Positions 32,965 to 45,990 are shown, counted from the stretch's first letter. The stretch is DNA of 64,000 nucleotides from Symsagittifera roscoffensis (GCF_963678635.1 NC_087068.1:25732318-25796317), one strand, 5' to 3'. Translations and numbers: made by a program. The notes: generated by a model not told the origin, from the sequence alone.

Positions 32965-33122
32965 CTTTCTCCAGGCGATCCAAGATTTCGTGTCGGGCTC
33001 AGGTAGTCCTTTTGTTTCGGGAAAATCGTTTCACACTCGGCTGATGAATCTGAACACGTTTTTGCATTAAAATTCGCTTCCAGAAAAATCTTGTTTTCGC
33101 ATAACAGTTTTTCTGATTCCAT
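32965..33122 (-). CDS. Host gene, first coding exon
   Basis: From ATG at 33120-33122 the frame runs 52 codons plus two bases to the donor GAAAG|GTATAG. The split codon AG|G joins exon 2 in phase. The peptide is polar and probably disordered: MESEKLLCENKIFLEANF at the start, PKQKDYLSPTRNLGSPGER at the end. The frame continues upstream only to a TAA at 33204-33206 with no other ATG, which supports this start, although an upstream 5' untranslated exon is possible. Intron 1 is 434 bp and intron 2 about 300 bp. Confidence 0.6.
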
Positions 33123-33206
33123 ATCGAAATAAGAATCGGGTTTAAACTTTTGATTTGTAAAATAGTTTTTGTAAAAATGAAACAAAATATAGATTCGACT
33201 TTTTTA

Positions 33207-35213
33207 ATGCGAGCGTTTAATTATGATTGAACTATATTTGGTATTATCAGAATAACGCAACAAAACTGAAAAGATGTCTTTTTTGTTAAGCCATAAAAAT
33301 GATAGATTGAAAAATAGAGCAGGTATCAGGACTCTTAAATTATGTTCATAAATCGGACATCTCATCAAAGCCATCTGCTATTTGTTTCTCGTTGTTTTTG
33401 TCGTAAAATGGCTTTATATATCCGCTTCTAGCAGTCATCAACATGCTCATTTCGTGGTGTCATAAAACTATGAAAGATCTCATTAATTCTAGTCAAAACA
33501 ATGCCACGAATAGGGAAAAATATCTGGGCCCATTTTATACTGCCTAACTCATAGATGCATAACATTAGACGATGATAAAGCACTCGTTCATTACAAAGCA
33601 CTAACTGAAAATAAAAATCACCCTTTGCAAAATAAAGATGAAAAAAAAATGGCGAAATTTAATGCAAAGTGGAAGCTTCAAATAATTTTCAGGCTAAAAT
33701 TTACTTTAACATGGCGTCATAAATGTTTATAGATTGATCTTAAACGGTCTTCGATTTGTTTTTTTTTTCTATAAGGTAACTAACTGTACATAACCGAGTA
33801 AAAACTGATAGCATATGTAACTGATACCGGGAGAATTGGCCTTAAATAAAATTGGAAACACTGCACCGAAAATATGAAAAAAGAAAGAAGAAACATAACT
33901 AGATTAAGAGGGACAAAGATCGGTTGAAAGTAGTTGTTCCGTCGCCCATTAAGGGGGAATTCATTGCAGTGACCGAACAAAGGAGTTCTGGTTATTAGTC
34001 TGAAGTTATAGACTGAAGCAGACAGTCCTGGGGTATGAGGCGGGCTAAATTAAAACCAGCGATCCAGAAAATCTACGAAAATGGGACAATTATTCTGCAA
34101 ACAATTGATCTTGAATAAAATGTTTTTTTTTGTGGTTTTTTGCAAAAATAATAATGTTAATTTTTTAAAATACATTTTTTTGCAATTTGAAAAAGTTTTC
34201 TTCTGTTTAACAAGAAGAAAGAATCATTCGTTTTTCTATTCATTTGAAAATTATCGTGTCACTATCGAAAACCTTCTATTGTATGCGCTTTCGGCTACGG
34301 CAAACTTTGATGTGTATGTGCAGAGTGGACACTCCGTGGACAGCATATCTGGGGTAAGATTGACCAGATAAAAAAGTGCCTTAGGGCCAGGTTGACAAGT
34401 AGAGACACTTTGCAAGGGTGATATATCTTCACGTCTTCATTTTGATCATCAAACTTGAACAAAATCTGTTTATTTTTCTGCTAAGATGTGTTTGTTTATT
34501 CGAATGGAAGACGATGAAAAACGGGAATCGAGAACAAATAATTACAAAAAATTAGTACAGAAGAAGTTGTTGCAAGAGCGTTGGCGCATGTGAGGATTGA
34601 TGAGACCAGGCAATTTTGACGATTCGGAATGGGCATAAGTGGCAAGTAATCCCTGCCCTTATTTGATTTTGTTTTTTAGATGCTTAATTAGATAAAACGA
34701 TACATAAATACAGAACAGAATTTGTTAAGACAGAGTTCTTATATTATAGTTTTCTCAATTATAGTTTTCTAAAATTGAGATGCAGATAAAACCGGAAAGG
34801 AAATTAACAAATTGACATTTCAATTCCAAAGCAAAAAATAAGCCAGAGAATCAAACTATCAGTTCTATGAAATTCTAGATACTGTTGTCGAACAGTCGTA
34901 CCCACATCAAATAATTTTTTATATCGGGTTGAAAGTATATGTTTTACCGTCACTATAATACACAAAACCTGTTAAGTTTAAGAAAATTGGAGAAAAATGG
35001 GGCGTAGCAATAACCTGCTGTGACTGCTTTTCATTTGAACAAAATTGAAGTTGGCCTGCGTTTTCATTAGTTTTGATTGGGAACCACTTCATTTGTTAAG
35101 AGAAAGACAAGTTCATTTTCGAACCATAAAACTCAAAACTTTGTTGATTTACTTGAGCGCGTGTAATTGTCTGAAAATCTCAACGCATTTCTTTTCGATT
35201 ATATTCCAAAACA
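33207..35213. other. Gene-poor stretch with one exon candidate
   Basis: Apart from the plus-strand candidate ending at 34353, I see no gene or bounded repeat. This would be the promoter side of the minus-strand host gene; no TATA box or initiator can be named with confidence. Confidence 0.4.
34081..34353 (+). CDS. Isolated exon candidate
   Basis: A frame of 91 codons ends at the strong donor TCTGGG|GTAAGATT. The last 35 residues (TIENLLLYALSATANFDVYV, then QSGHSVDSISG) are compositionally protein-like and less AT-rich. The first 50 are Phe/Lys-rich and may be intron or UTR. No partner exon was found downstream on this strand, and no family is recognised. Confidence 0.25.
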
Positions 35214-36114
35214 GACTGTTTGTATATCAGGGCAAAGCCCCGAACGCTCCGACTGCCCCATAATTCATATCTAACAGTTTTTGGGAAAAGAAAATATTGA
35301 AAACCTATCACTTTTGGGCAATATCAAAGTGCGATTGGTACGAAATAAACACGCCCGATTAATTAGCCTCAATTCAATTTGAAACGATTTTGTTGTGCGG
35401 GATAATTTGCCAACCGGGTTGAGCTCACATTGAAAATAAGCAACTTAAAAGTGGAAAAAAAACAGCGATCGCCATTGATGAATTATCGATGTTCATTGCC
35501 ACAATAGCAAGTTTAATTGATAAATTTTGCTAATTTGGCTAATTTTCAGCGATGAAGCAGCAATGAAAACCTTTCAAAACTGATGACTTACCGGGGTGCG
35601 ATCCGGCAACCATCAGTTTGGTAGTGATGCATGCTACCTCTGCCCCATCTTGCTTTAGATTACACCAAGTTAAAAGGCTTATCAACAAAAGCTCTCATTT
35701 AAAAGCTACTACAATGAGTTCAAACTTCTTAAGTTTTAGCAATGATTTTATATCGAATCAATACTGAAATAGCTCTGAAATATCGCAGCTTTAGCTAAGC
35801 CAAAAACTGAAATACTACAGAAAAAGCAATAATTAACGTTAGGACTTCAACTCGGGCACGTATAAAAAATTAGCGTAAAGCTCTCAGCAAAACAAATAAA
35901 ATCTTCAAGGCGCAAAATCCAGTCCGGAAGAGGACCAATTTGACCAAAAAATAATCGGAGGTAAAGATCTTTTTAAATTTGAGCTCAGGAAGTCGATATC
36001 TTCAATAAGGTATGAAAAATATTTGTTGAAAACTATTGTTTCGATCCGCGAAAACTTACTAAAAAATCCGCACCGAGCAAAAATATTCAATTTTCTTCAA
36101 AAGTCGAAACAATA
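35214..36114 (+). mobile_element. R1 repeat, copy c, split by an insertion
   Basis: The left part has GTATATCAGGGCAAAGCCCC, then GAACGCTCCGACTGCCCC. The right part has TCTTCAAGGCGCAAAATCCAG, AAATTTGAGCTCAGGAAGTC, CACCGAGCAAAAATATTC and AGTCGAAACAA. It is closest to copy d at 38593. Relative to that copy, about 400 bp (about 35430-35850) is inserted in the middle. Confidence 0.6.
35585..35652 (-). tRNA. tRNA-like relic (tRNA pseudogene or SINE head)
   Basis: On the minus strand TGGGGCAGAGG fits the pol III A box at 9 of 11 positions. GGATCGCACCC, 40-odd bases on, fits the B box at about 8 of 11. CCGG...CCGG can form a T-arm stem, and CATCA/TGATG an anticodon-like stem with a loop two bases too long. 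The acceptor ends do not pair, so it is not a working tRNA. It lies in the DNA that interrupts R1 copy c, which fits a tRNA-derived SINE insertion. Confidence 0.35.
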
Positions 36115-38592
36115 AAATTTTAAATTAGTTTTGAGGGGACCGAGAGCCGCAAATAACACAATTTAATTCCTATGGTAAACGAAGTTAGGAGACCAAAGTA
36201 GCAATGAAATGCCATTGTTTGAATATCAAAGGGAGAGATATTACAACATACATTCATGATAACACGCATGGTCGAGATAAAGCTTCCAAAAAAGTAATTG
36301 CAATTATAGCAAAATCAGTTTTCCGCAGCTTTAGTTCTTGTCACGCCAGATTGACCTCCTAATAAGATGTAGCACCCTGGCGTAAATTTTCATCGTGCTT
36401 TTATATCGCTGCTCATTTGTCAAATCCAGATATCTGGAATTTTATTGAAGCCATTCAATCTTAGCAGTTCTTACAACAATTTTCGCTGTTGCAGCTGGGA
36501 AAAGTACTGAAAACTAGGTTTAAAAAATATTTTTCAAGAGAGTACTAAAAAGGGTAAAAAAGATAGTAATAAAAAGAAAGTTTTAGGCTCAAATTTAAAA
36601 TTCAACTATCAGCTGAAATTGAGTGATGTGCTATGCTGAAAAAAAGTTTCCTCAGCTCAAACTGAAAAAAAAAACTAAAAATACAGTAAAACAAGAAAAT
36701 TTTTTAGGAGAGTACTAGAGAGTTTAAAATTCAAATTTCATTTTAACTTTCATCTTAAGTTTAGTGATGTCCTAGGCTAAAAATAAAAAGCAGCAAAAAA
36801 ACATTCCATTTTGTATTAATTCGGGCTATCTAGTGCAAATCAATACGAAGTTCCAAAAGAATATTTTGTGTAAATTACAATGCCCATGGGAGAAGGGTGG
36901 TAAGATCTAGAAAGAATGGGTAAAAACAAACATTTTTCTGCTTGACTTTTTTCTAAGCGTTTTGTCAATTTGTTGAACAGAAGCTTTTTTTAGCGCTGAA
37001 ATGCTAAAAAACATTCGGAAAATTAAAGGCTCTGTTCTGATACGAGCAATCTGTTTTTATACTTTCCCTTTTTCACAATTTCTCACTATATAACAGAAAT
37101 TTTTGGGTCGCTTTTTGCAAAATAGTTGTTAGCGAAATACTAGAAGAGTTTGACCAATGGTGGACTTTAGGGTTATTTTATCCCGGACAATTTTGGGATT
37201 TTAGTCCTCTAGTGGTTATCGAATTGAAAATTATAATACTAAAATGAAAAATGTCAATAGATTGAAAGGGTGCCAAAATACAATAGAGATTGATGGGTGA
37301 ATCACAGTTTGACATAAATAAGTACCGCTTTCACAATGCAATTTAGAAATTACGGTTTGATCTTTGACCGCTTACTATCAAGTGTAATAAGAAAGTCACC
37401 CCGGGTTGCCTGATTAGGTACTCGTTTTTTTTTGATATTGATCGTGACCAAAATTAATTGCCGGAGAAACTTTTTTGAAATTCCATTTTACAGATTTTAT
37501 GTATGTTGGAAGCACAAATAATCTATAGTAATTGAACAGACAGGTTTTGCCATATTAAGGCAACTTAAATTTCAAAAAAGAGGGAAACGAAAAAGATTTT
37601 TTGAGAAAGATGACATGTTTCCCATAAAGAGTTTTTATAAGAGAAATAGCACAAATTTGGTTTTAACTTGAAATTTTAAGGCAGCCGTAATCCGACCAAC
37701 TTCATAGTCTTATTTACGAGATAACTCAAATTCTTTGTACCAGACAAAACTTGGTCATGGAACTACTTGAATTGAATTTAGCACATAAAGGTCAACAAAT
37801 TATCAAAAGATATTATTGGTTTTTCTCTTGAGGTGAAACCACAACAAAATGGCTTTGAAAAGATAAAAAATTTTCCCATCGATATGTGACGCTATAACTT
37901 AACCTCTTGGCATAATTGTTATTGCTTTTGGTTCCATCAACCACGAATAAAAAATGACACAGATATGTATCACAGCAATTATATCTTGAAAGAAAATGAT
38001 TTGAAAAACGCTGCATGAAAGTTGCTCGATTCAGATTGGTTAAATTTTCCAACTTAAAAACAACTTAGCCTCTTCCCCGGAAGTTGCTTTTCAAAAAAAA
38101 CATCGATTAGTGATCAAAAAAGCAATGAGTTTTCATAATATATAGCAGTGCTTTAGATACAAAAAATTGACACTGAAAAATTGTTTGATGAAAAAAAAAA
38201 CTAAGTCACTATGAGGTAAAGGCAAATCTAATATAAAACTTGCTAAGAGAAAGAATTTAAAACTTGCTAAGAGAAAGAAATGTTTAGTAATTTCATGCAA
38301 TAAAACCTTTTTGAAACAATTAACAATCAATTTTTTTTCATGTTTTTGGCCAAAAAGATTGTATTGGTGATAAAAATATTAACTATGTGAATAAAACAGA
38401 GAACCACTATTTCTGTGGCAAAATCCTGAGACTAAAGACATTGCCACGGCGAAAGCGCACTTTGATTGCTTTTCAACATCTTTGAAACAAACAGAATTGA
38501 ACTGTGTTTCTTGAACCACTCTATGAATTGAACCACCACAACATAATTGAACCACTCTATCAAAGAGACCATTCACACGCACATGTTAGGAA
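36115..38592. other. Gene-free stretch
   Basis: It contains a weak two-fold repeat around 36520-36790 (GAGAGTACTA.A.AG...), an R1-like end fragment near 37030 (TTCTGATACGAGCAA), and the 22-bp tandem pair at 38235-38280. No gene is supported. Confidence 0.45.
38235..38280. repeat. Tandem pair of a 21-bp unit
   Basis: AAAACTTGCTAAGAGAAAGA occurs twice, three bases apart. Confidence 0.85.
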
Positions 38593-39082
38593 ACTGCTCG
38601 TATATCAGGGCAAAGCCTTGAATGTTCTGACTGTCCCTTAAACCATATCGAATAGTTTTTGGGGAAAAAAATGAAAAAAAAACTATAAATTTTGGACAAT
38701 ATCAAAATGTTGAATCGTACGAAAATAAAATGACCGATCCGATTAGCTAGCCTTCTTTCAATTTGAAATATTTTTGTTGTTTGGGATAATTCGCCAAGAA
38801 TTAGTACTTCGCGTTACGCTCTCAACAATACGAATAAATTCTTCAAAGCGCGAATAATTTAGTCCAGAACATGGACTATTGGGTAACTTTCTAAACTCCA
38901 GAACTTCAGAAAAAAATGATGAGAAGTAAAATATCATTTTGAATTTGAACTCAGGAAGTTGATATCTTCGGTGGAGTATAAAATTTTTTTGCTGAAAGCT
39001 ATTGTTTCGATCGGCGAAAATTGATTGAATGAAAACACTACACTGAGCACAAATATTCCTTTTTAATCGAAGGTCGGAACAA
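38593..39082 (+). mobile_element. R1 repeat, copy d
   Basis: The end reads CTGCTCGTA followed by TCAGGGC AAA GCCTTGA, a 7-bp stem with one G-T pair, then ATGTTCTGACTG. The far end has CTGAGCACAAATATTCC and AAGGTCGGAACAA. This copy is uninterrupted and about 490 bp. With copy c it forms a subfamily (TAGTTTTTGGG, TCAATTTGAAA..TTTTTGTTGT, ATTGTTTCGATC.GCGAAAA). Confidence 0.65.
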
Positions 39083-40734
39083 AAATTCGAAAATTGTTTT
39101 TGTACAACAAAAAGTCACATAGGATATTTTAAAAATTATCATCATGCCCTTCCTTCTTTGGTGCAAACTATATCAAAATACAGACCAACAAAACGCCTTT
39201 TCTATGTCGCTAAATTTAATATCTAACGCTATCCTAAACCTCAATTGGTTGGAAAAAATGTTTTACGGTTTTAAAACCTGTGCTGAAAACAGAGTGCGTT
39301 GACTCAGTATGCAAACTAGAAAAGGTACATAAGCCGTTTTTTTTTGCAAAATCAAATCTAAATTTAAGGAAAAAAATGAAAATTGACACAAAAGTTAGCG
39401 CCGTGACTAATTGACTTCATTAATTAGACATAATCATATAAAAAAAAATGGCTAGCAATCTATTAATTTTTCATTGCAAACAAAGAAAAAATGAAACCTT
39501 CAAAACAAGTTAGAAGTTGCTGTTTGAGCAACTGTCAAATTACAGCGCTGCCTAATTCTTTCAATAAGAATCCAAAGTATACAAGCTAAGAGCATTTTAT
39601 ACAAGCTCATTTTTTAAGCTATTATGATGCGGCTCAAATAACTTTTTGAACTAAAAAGATAAAGATCGCATCATTACTCGGAAAAAATGACCCAATTGAT
39701 CCAATTATTTATTTCCCCACTCTGAAAAAAATGTGCTGTTTCCAATTTTTTTTTAATTTATCCCTAATTTACAAAAGTATCAGAAAGTGTTTAAATAAAA
39801 ATTCTCTTTCCATTGCAAGAAGACTTCAACTCAAAATGTTTTTATTTTTGGTACAGAAAGCGTTCCACAAGGAACAACTTCTAAAAAACAGCTCAATTGT
39901 TTTAAAAAGCTTTTAGCTCTATATGGTCTTTAGTTAAAAAAAACTTAGGCTTGGTAGTTCTGCTTCTGAAATGAAAAAGCAGAAGTTGTATGACTTTTCT
40001 TACTTTCTTTCGGAAAAAAAAATAAAAAGAGATGGACCACAACGAGCAGTGTTAGGTCAGATATTGTTCAGTTTTAAAATCAATGTTATGAAAACAAAAT
40101 CAAGCCTGGCTCTTTTCCAGTTCCCCCTTGATTTTTTCGGAAATTTGATATAAGCAAATTTATTTAAAATAAATTTTCATGATATAAACTGCATTAAAAC
40201 GTGTCAGCTTGAACAGGTGAACAAATTCTTACAACATTTCTTTCATGCAAAATGCCGTGTGAACAGTTTTTGAACAGCTTGATTTCAAAATTTTACGAGG
40301 GGGGTGGAAAAGAGCCTCAAGCCTTAAAACCAATTGGAGCCCACTATCTGGTTACTTCATCCCAATCTTTTTTAACTTAGTACAAATATTTTTACGCGAG
40401 CTGCAAGTGCTTTTTTTGCCAAGAATCAAACGAAATTGACTTTTTTGGAAGAAAAAACGATTGAAAATTCTGGAAACACTTCTTCTTATCGTATATAGCC
40501 ATATATAGAAAAAAATTAACTGCAAATGCTAAGCTTGTTATAGGTTTTTTATCTTTAAGAACCAATTAAAAGTGTACCAGGCAATAAAAGTGTACCGGGC
40601 AAAAAAAAATTGTATACATTTGCATAACAACTTACAAAAAGTTTCAAACATGGCTTGATTTCACTGTTATCGGCTATATTATTTTGACTTTGCATCCATT
40701 TTTACAGCAATTGAATTCGCCTCAATATGATTTT
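39083..40734. other. Gene-free stretch with an RT relic
   Basis: Apart from the LINE-like relic at 39731-40153, nothing is recognised. Confidence 0.45.
39731..40153 (+). pseudogene. Degenerate LINE reverse transcriptase relic
   Basis: The second of two frames reads RDGPQRAVLGQILFSFKINV, which matches the G.PQGS.LGP.LF..(Y)IND segment of non-LTR RTs at spaced positions. The first frame, upstream, has FLFLVQKAFHKEQLLKN, similar to the LDLSKAFD.V.H..L segment. The spacing and order are right, but the identity is low and the domain is fragmentary. Confidence 0.4.
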
Positions 40735-42552
40735 AGATCGAAGCTAAGTAATCCGCCGCGCTGGGGAAAAGCAATTATTCTGTTGGAACTGATTTCAGGT
40801 TTGAACTGAAGAAAGTTATGTCTGAAAGTTATTATTAAAGATACGTAACCAAATTCGTTTCAAACCTGCAAACCTGCAGCTCTTTCGTCAAATTTTGGGT
40901 TTACTTAGAACGAATTAAGCAATGGGTACATATTAAAAACTGTTTAGTCTGATAATTAACTTGGTTTTTGATGATTTCATTGATTTGCAAAAAGTTCTGT
41001 AAATTTTTATCCTAGATACGTGAGAAAATTTTGCAAATGAATTGAAGTCACCAAAATCTAAGTTAGTTATCAAACTAAATGTTTATTTATAGATACTCAT
41101 TGCTTAATATTTTTTCTAAATAAACCTGAACTTTGACAAAAGAGCTGCTATTTTGAAAAAAGAATGAAAAGATTAATTCACTGAGTTTCTGCGTTTTTAA
41201 TAAAATTACTATACAAATGTGTGATGTGAACATACAAAAAGACATGATGTGAACATCGTTTTTATTTTACTAGAGCTATAGATAAAAGTTTCTTTATATC
41301 TATTTTTGTAATGTTGATTCATTTCAGAGTTGTTTCACAATAATTAGGCTCCACTCAACTTTTTTTTCTTAAAATCAAAAAAATAGATCTTAAGCCCTAC
41401 AAAAAGCATGTAGAAAACATACGTTTGAAACGAAAGAAATCGGACGTTTTTTAGACATGTAAAAGAAACAATGATCAAAACAATTTCAAAACATTCAAAG
41501 ATGCCCAGAAGGAGTTTAAAAAGTATCATAACAATTGTGCCCACTTTACGTCGAAACAATTGGTAGGCAATTTAAATACCTGCAAAGAAAAGTGGGATTT
41601 TTTTAAATAAACTACGTGATCCAAAAAAAACATGTCCCACATCCTTGCACTGAAATATTCTTTTTGCCAATTATTAACCGATAAGAAGAAAATGGCAAAT
41701 CTGCTAGACAAAAAATTTTCTACTTTTGGTATATTTAACGGTGATTGTAATGAACAAATATAACCTGAAAGCAAAAATAAAACAACCATCGATTCGTCGC
41801 AGAAAAAGAATGCTTTGATGTCATCAAAAAAATTGCACCCGAGAAAATTATCAGGAAAATTAAAAAATACCAACTTGGGCGTTAACTGATGAGAAAACGG
41901 AATTTACAAACCTCTAACAAAACTCATAAATAAAAGCAATGGCTCCTGCATTTTTCCAGATATGTGCCATTGTGCCGCCAATTTTCAAAAAAGATGACAT
42001 TTTAGACCCAACTAATTATAGGCCAAAATCTTTGCACCTGTTCTCGCCAAAGTTTTCGAACGAATGATAGCCAATCAAAATAATGATTATTTAAATTCTA
42101 ATTCCATTCTAAATGATAAAAAATTTGGTTCTAGAAAGCATTTCACTACAGCTGATTTACTTTTAATGCCAACAGAAAATTAGAGGGCAGACATAAAGGA
42201 GAATAGTTTCGTAGCAACATTTTTTAAAGACCTTTCAAAGGCATTTAACTCCATCAGCCACAATTTTTTACGTCAAAAATTTGACAATACAGGCTGCAAT
42301 TCTGACTCTTTTTTTATGATTTCATCATTTCGTACTAATTGAACACAAAGAATTTAAATCAAAAACCTTTATTCTGATTGGCTCTGGGTTGAACAAGGCG
42401 TTCCACAAGGAAATATTCTTGGGCAACTTTTTCATTTTTTTATACATAAATGACATTACCAATTAATGCTCCGAAAAATGCAAAAACATAAAATATGCAG
42501 ATGACTCTGTTAATTATGCATCTAATAAGAAAGTGAACGAAGCCAAGATGCT
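40735..42552 (+). pseudogene. LINE unit, copy A1 (linker plus RT), truncated
   Basis: The plus strand encodes, with many stops, the ORF2 linker (KEFKKYHNNCAHFTSKQLVG around 41515) and then RT segments: PIFKKDDILDPTNYRP, DLSKAFNSISHNFLRQKF, EQGVPQGNILGQLF (42390-42425), and KYADDSVNYASNK (from about 42491). The ADD catalytic pair is present. The copy stops abruptly at 42552 and is joined to segment B. It is about 2355 bp from copy A2 and nearly identical to it, including ancestral stops, so the LINE was already dead when the array duplicated. Confidence 0.75.
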
Positions 42553-43089
42553 ATTGTTTTGTTTTCTATTTCGATACACCGATTTGTAAGCCAAAACATG
42601 AGAAACTTTTTTGTTTAAATTTAAAAACTTTTAGCATAAAACAGAAAAATTTGTATGTACATCTTTTTTTTTCATGTATTTTTTTCATGAAATTTTATGA
42701 TTAGCATTTCCACTTATTTGAGGTCAACCCGGTAAATAAGGAAATCTCTGTGGAATGTATTAAATTCGTTTTGTGTTCTGATATATTTTCCGAGATCTAT
42801 TTCTGGAAGAAGTTCCAACTATCAAATAATGTGCTACACCAACTAAGCTGTTCTCCAAAAAATCAAACAAAATTTCTACAAAAAAAACTATCTGAGAACA
42901 ATTGCCCTGAACTATTTTAAATCTCTTTGGATGTATGACAACAACTTTTCTTTAAAAGATTTTCGTTTTGTGTTCTGACAGATTTTTCAAGAGTTATTTC
43001 CGGAAGAGGTTTCAATTGTCAAATAGTGTGCTATACCAACTAAGCTGTTCTCCAGAAAGACAGCAAACAAATTAGTCTTCAAATATTCC
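42553..43089. repeat. Array segment B1
   Basis: This is a 537-bp segment starting ATTGTTTTGTTTTCTATTTCG, with two internal diverged halves around TTTTGTGTTCTGA.A.ATTTT and AACTAAGCTGTTCTCCA. Copies lie at 46623, 48248 and, diverged, near 50500. It is non-coding and always leads into segment A where the junction is intact. Confidence 0.8.
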
Positions 43090-45590
43090 AGATCGAAGCT
43101 AATCAAACCGTCAGTCTGCGGAAGAGCGATTAATCTGTTGCAACTGATTTCAAGATTGAACTGATTGATGTTATGTATGAAAGTTATTATTAAAGATACA
43201 TAACAAAGCTCCTTTCAAACCTGCAAACCTGCAGCTCCTTCGTCAAATTTTGGGTTTACTTAGAACGAATTGAGCAATGGGTACATATTAAAAACTGTTT
43301 AGTCTGATAATTAACTTGGTTTTTGATGATTTCATTGATTTGCAAAAAGTTCTGTAAATTTTTATCCTAGATACGTAAGAAAATTTTGCAAATGAATTGA
43401 AGTCACCAAAATCTAAGTTAGTTATCAAACTAAATGTTTATTTGTAGATACTCATTGCTTAATAATTTTTCTAAATAAACCTGAACTTTGACATAAGAGC
43501 TGCTATTTTGAAAGAAGAATGAAAAGATTAATTCACTGAGTTTCTGCGTTTTTAATAAAATTACTATACAAAGGTGTGATGTGAACATACACAAAGACAT
43601 GATGTGAACATCGTTTTTATTTTACTAGAGCTATAGATAAAATTTTCTTTATATCGATTTTTGTAATGTTGATTCATTTCAGAGTTGTTTCACAATAATT
43701 AGGCTCCACTCAACTTTTTTTTCTTAAAATCAAAAAAATAGATCTTAAGCCCTACAAAAAGCATGTAGAAAACATACGTTTGAAACGGAAGAAATCGGAC
43801 GTTTTTTAGACATGTAAAAGAAACAATGATCAAAACAATTTCAAAACATTCAAAGATGCCCAAAAGGAGTTTAAAAAGTATCATAACAATTGTGCCCACT
43901 TTACGTCGAAACAAGATTTTTTAAAATAAACTACGTGATCCAAAAAAAACATGTCCCACATCCTTGCACTGAAATATTCTTTTGGCCAATTATTAACCGA
44001 TAAGAAGAAAATGGCAAATCTGCTAGACAAAAAATTTTCTACTTTTGGTATATTTAACGGTGATTGTAATGAACAAATATAACCTGAAAGCAAAAATAAA
44101 ACAACCATCGATTCGTCGCAGAAAAAGAATGCTTTGATGTCATCAAAAAAATTGCACCCGAGAAAATCATCAGGAAAATCAAAAATACCAACTTGGGCGT
44201 TAACTGATGAAAAAACGGAATTTACAAACCTCTAACAAAACTCATAAATAAAAGCAATGGCTCCTGCATTTTTCCAGATATGTGCTATTGTGCCGCCAAT
44301 TTTCAAAAAAGATGACATTTTAGACCCAACTAATTATAGGCCAAAATCTTTGCACCTGTTCTCGCCAAAGTTTTTGAACGAATGATAGCCAATCAAAATA
44401 ATGATTATTTAAATTCTAATTCCATTCTAAATGATAAAAAATTTGGTTCTAGAAAGCATTTCACTACAGCTGATTTACTTTTAATGCCAACAGAAAATTA
44501 GAGGGCAGACATAAAGGAGAATAGTTTCGTAGCAACATTAAAGACCTTTCAAGGGCATTTAACTCCATCAGCCACAATTTTTTACGTCAAAAATTTGACA
44601 ATACAGGCTGCAATTCTGACTCTTTTTTTATGATTTCATCATTTCGTACTAATTGAACACAAAGAATTTAAATCAAGAACCTTTATTCTGATTAGCTCTG
44701 GGTTGAACAAAGCGTTCCACAAGGAAATATTCGTGGGCAACTTTTTCATTTTTTTATACATAAATAACATTACCAATTAATGCTCCGAAAAAAAAACATA
44801 AAATATGCAGATGATTCTGTTAATTATGCATCTAATAAGAAAGTGAACGAAGCCAAGATGCTAATGGAAAAAGAAGTTTCCAATCCAATCATTTAGATCT
44901 CAAAACCGACAAAACAGAACAAAAGATTTTCTGGAAAAATCAGAGGCTCAATATGTTATTATAAATGAAGCTTAAATAAAAAAAAGGTGATATCAAATAT
45001 CTTGGTGTCAAACTTGATAGTATGCTAAAATTCAACCAAGAGGTTAAAAATATTCTAAGAAAAGTGGCAATCACAACATAACAATACATACAATCGGGGA
45101 TACTTAACCCTTAACACTTAAAAGATCCCTACTGGGAAGCTTAGTGTTATCACATATAAGCTATTTGGCGGTTCTCATGACAATTTTGTCTGAGAGTTTG
45201 CTCGGAACTTTGGAAAAACAACTTAACTGGAATATCCGGGCAAGTTGACAATCAAATACGACAAAATCAACTACCTCGCTTAAAATATAACACAGAATCT
45301 CGCCAATAAGGTACAGAATAGAAAAATCTTATCATATTTACTTCTTTAAAAATCAAAATAACCGACTCGCAGCATTTCAAAATCAGAAATTGCTAAATGC
45401 GAATTTTTTTAAAACCAAAGAACAGGTTTACTTTTCATCAAACAAATACCGAAATCTCAAATAAACGAAAGCGCATTTTTTCATGAAACCGTTGTTTGGA
45501 ATAACAACCTTAAGAAAACAGTTTAAGAGTTAGTTAAAAACAAATGAGTTATATCTTAAGTTAATTCTAATGTCTCCTGTCAAACTTGGG
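43090..45590 (+). pseudogene. LINE unit, copy A2 with RT C-terminal extension
   Basis: It repeats A1 to 44862 and then continues beyond the point where A1 is cut. The continuation has the post-RT part of ORF2: IKYLGVKLDSMLKFNQEV (cf. the IKYLGV.LDS.L.F motif), then SYLAVLMTIL-type fragments, ending about 45560 with KKVFLSFYLF-like sequence. Stops and shifts are frequent. This is the most complete copy of the LINE coding part in the window. Jockey/CR1 affinity is inferred from the RT motifs. Confidence 0.75.
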
Positions 45591-45763
45591 AAAAGCTGGA
45601 AAGATTTTAGGAACAACTAAAAAAGTATTTCTGTCGTTTTACTTATTTATACGTTGTAAAATATAGATGCTATTATGACGCGCACTATTGTACAATTGTA
45701 TGTAGGCAATGAATGCCTACCAGCCAACTTTGTTTTGAATTCTGAATCTACCAAGAAAATGTG

Positions 45764-45804
<41 letters not shown>

Positions 45805-45958
45805 GAAAATTTTACTTTTTTTCCCCAATTTTTAAACGGTTAAAAACACATACCGAAAAGTTTTGTTTGGTTAAAAACATATACCGAACAATTACTTGAA
45901 TAGAAAAACAAATTAAAAACAATTGTTTAAAAATTGGGAAAACATTTAAAAAATTCTA

Positions 45959-45990
<32 letters not shown>

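Noticed and set aside
41526-41873. Minus-strand open frames repeated at 43699-43914 and 43881-44108
   Set aside because: Their repetition only reflects the array duplication; they are antisense to the LINE ORF2 linker on the plus strand.
45675-45899. Frame with a Ser-Leu repeat from the CT tract, and its minus-strand Arg-Glu counterpart
   Set aside because: Microsatellite translation inside the foldback arm, without coding support.
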